The position numbers and the translations under genes are program-made. The notes beneath the pieces were generated by a model. It saw only the letters and a list, made by a program, of their open reading frames with translations. It had not been told where the DNA came from and did no database searches. DNA of 20,274 bases from a virus, in IMG/VR virus record IMGVR_UViG_3300021389_001811, positions 1 through 20,274 of that record; one strand, given 5' to 3'. Of this stretch, positions 20,099-20,274 are shown one piece after another (within the stretch, counting starts at the first letter, position 1; each line of letters opens with the position of its first letter).

Positions 20099-20274
20099 AT
20101 GGCAGAAATTAAATTTGACGATTTACTAAAAGAGTTTACAGGCACAACTGTGCCTAGGTGGACAGCTCTTGTTAGTAAGATTGCAAATAAAGACAAGTTT
20201 ACCATAAACAAATCGACCACAGAGGTCACTTTAAATTATCTCACTAAAGAGTTAGAGGGGTTGTTTAAAGACGG
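20099..20274 (+). CDS. Unknown protein, cut by the right edge (partial)
   Basis: An open frame from ATG 20099 to the window end, with 58 complete codons and no stop. AAGGAG lies 6 nt before the ATG, a strong ribosome binding site, and the 39 nt before the gene are non-coding. The visible N-terminus (MAEIKFDDLLKEFTG, then VPRWTALVSKIANKDKFTI, then TLNYLTKELEGLFKD) is hydrophilic and mainly helical with no signal or membrane segment. A short unrelated frame at 19929-20129 overlaps it but has no ribosome binding site and is a shadow. I cannot assign a family from this fragment. Position after gp41 would allow a replication gene, but nothing seen supports a primase. Confidence 0.75.
   Translation, partial: MAEIKFDDLLKEFTGTTVPRWTALVSKIANKDKFTINKSTTEVTLNYLTKELEGLFKD

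Noticed and set aside
1-20274. CRISPR array, insertion sequence, homing endonuclease, intron or intein
   Set aside because: No regularly spaced repeats, no transposase, and all core replication genes are unbroken with full motif sets.

Overview
The window is a gene-dense, AT-rich (roughly one third G+C) stretch of a T4-like myovirus. Every gene I accept lies on the + strand. The core is the T4 replication module in near-T4 order: sliding clamp (45), clamp loader (44 and 62), RegA, DNA polymerase (43), UvsX recombinase and replicative helicase (41). The accessory set (Hsp20, MazG, CobS-like AAA+ ATPase, 2OG-Fe(II) oxygenase, ferredoxin, bS21, RimK) is typical of marine T4-like phages of cyanobacteria and SAR11-type bacteria. 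No photosystem genes appear here, so a heterotrophic marine host is plausible. That is inference; nothing in the window names the host.

Layout. (1) 1-2052: a left-truncated DUF4338/DruA-like protein, a MazG-type pyrophosphohydrolase and a nucleotidyltransferase-cupin fusion form one run. (2) 2053-5937: a large metallopeptidase/vWA protein and a CobS-like AAA+ protein each sit behind a near-identical regulatory module (palindrome, double A-tract, sigma70-type promoter, matching leader). The block ends in a strong intrinsic terminator. (3) 5966-6460: a small basic protein and phage ribosomal protein bS21. (4) 6461-6918: a GC-rich, hairpin-rich stretch without a credible gene, probably a structured RNA, then a T4-type late promoter. 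(5) 6919-7374: Hsp20, followed by a terminator hairpin whose loop holds the -35 box of the next promoter. (6) 7446-15894: tRNA-Gly(UCC) with unusual loops, then the long run 45, 44, 2OG oxygenase, 62, regA, RimK-RimB fusion, small Sm-like(?) protein, ferredoxin, 43, PD-(D/E)XK-like protein and MT-A70 methyltransferase. (7) 15897-17064: a consensus promoter and a second, intact DUF4338/DruA-like paralogue. (8) 17068-20274: another promoter, uvsX, a small conserved-looking protein, 41, an unknown protein, and an unknown gene cut by the right edge.

How it fits together. The clamp, loader, polymerase, helicase and recombinase make the replisome, and RegA tunes its translation. MazG and ferredoxin probably adjust host nucleotide and redox state. 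bS21 plus a RimK-RimB fusion point to alteration of the host ribosome. The methyltransferase, the two DruA-like proteins and near-total absence of GATC (one site found in 20 kb) point to a conflict over DNA recognition. The least explained parts are the duplicated regulatory module, the GC-rich RNA-like region and the DruA-like pair.
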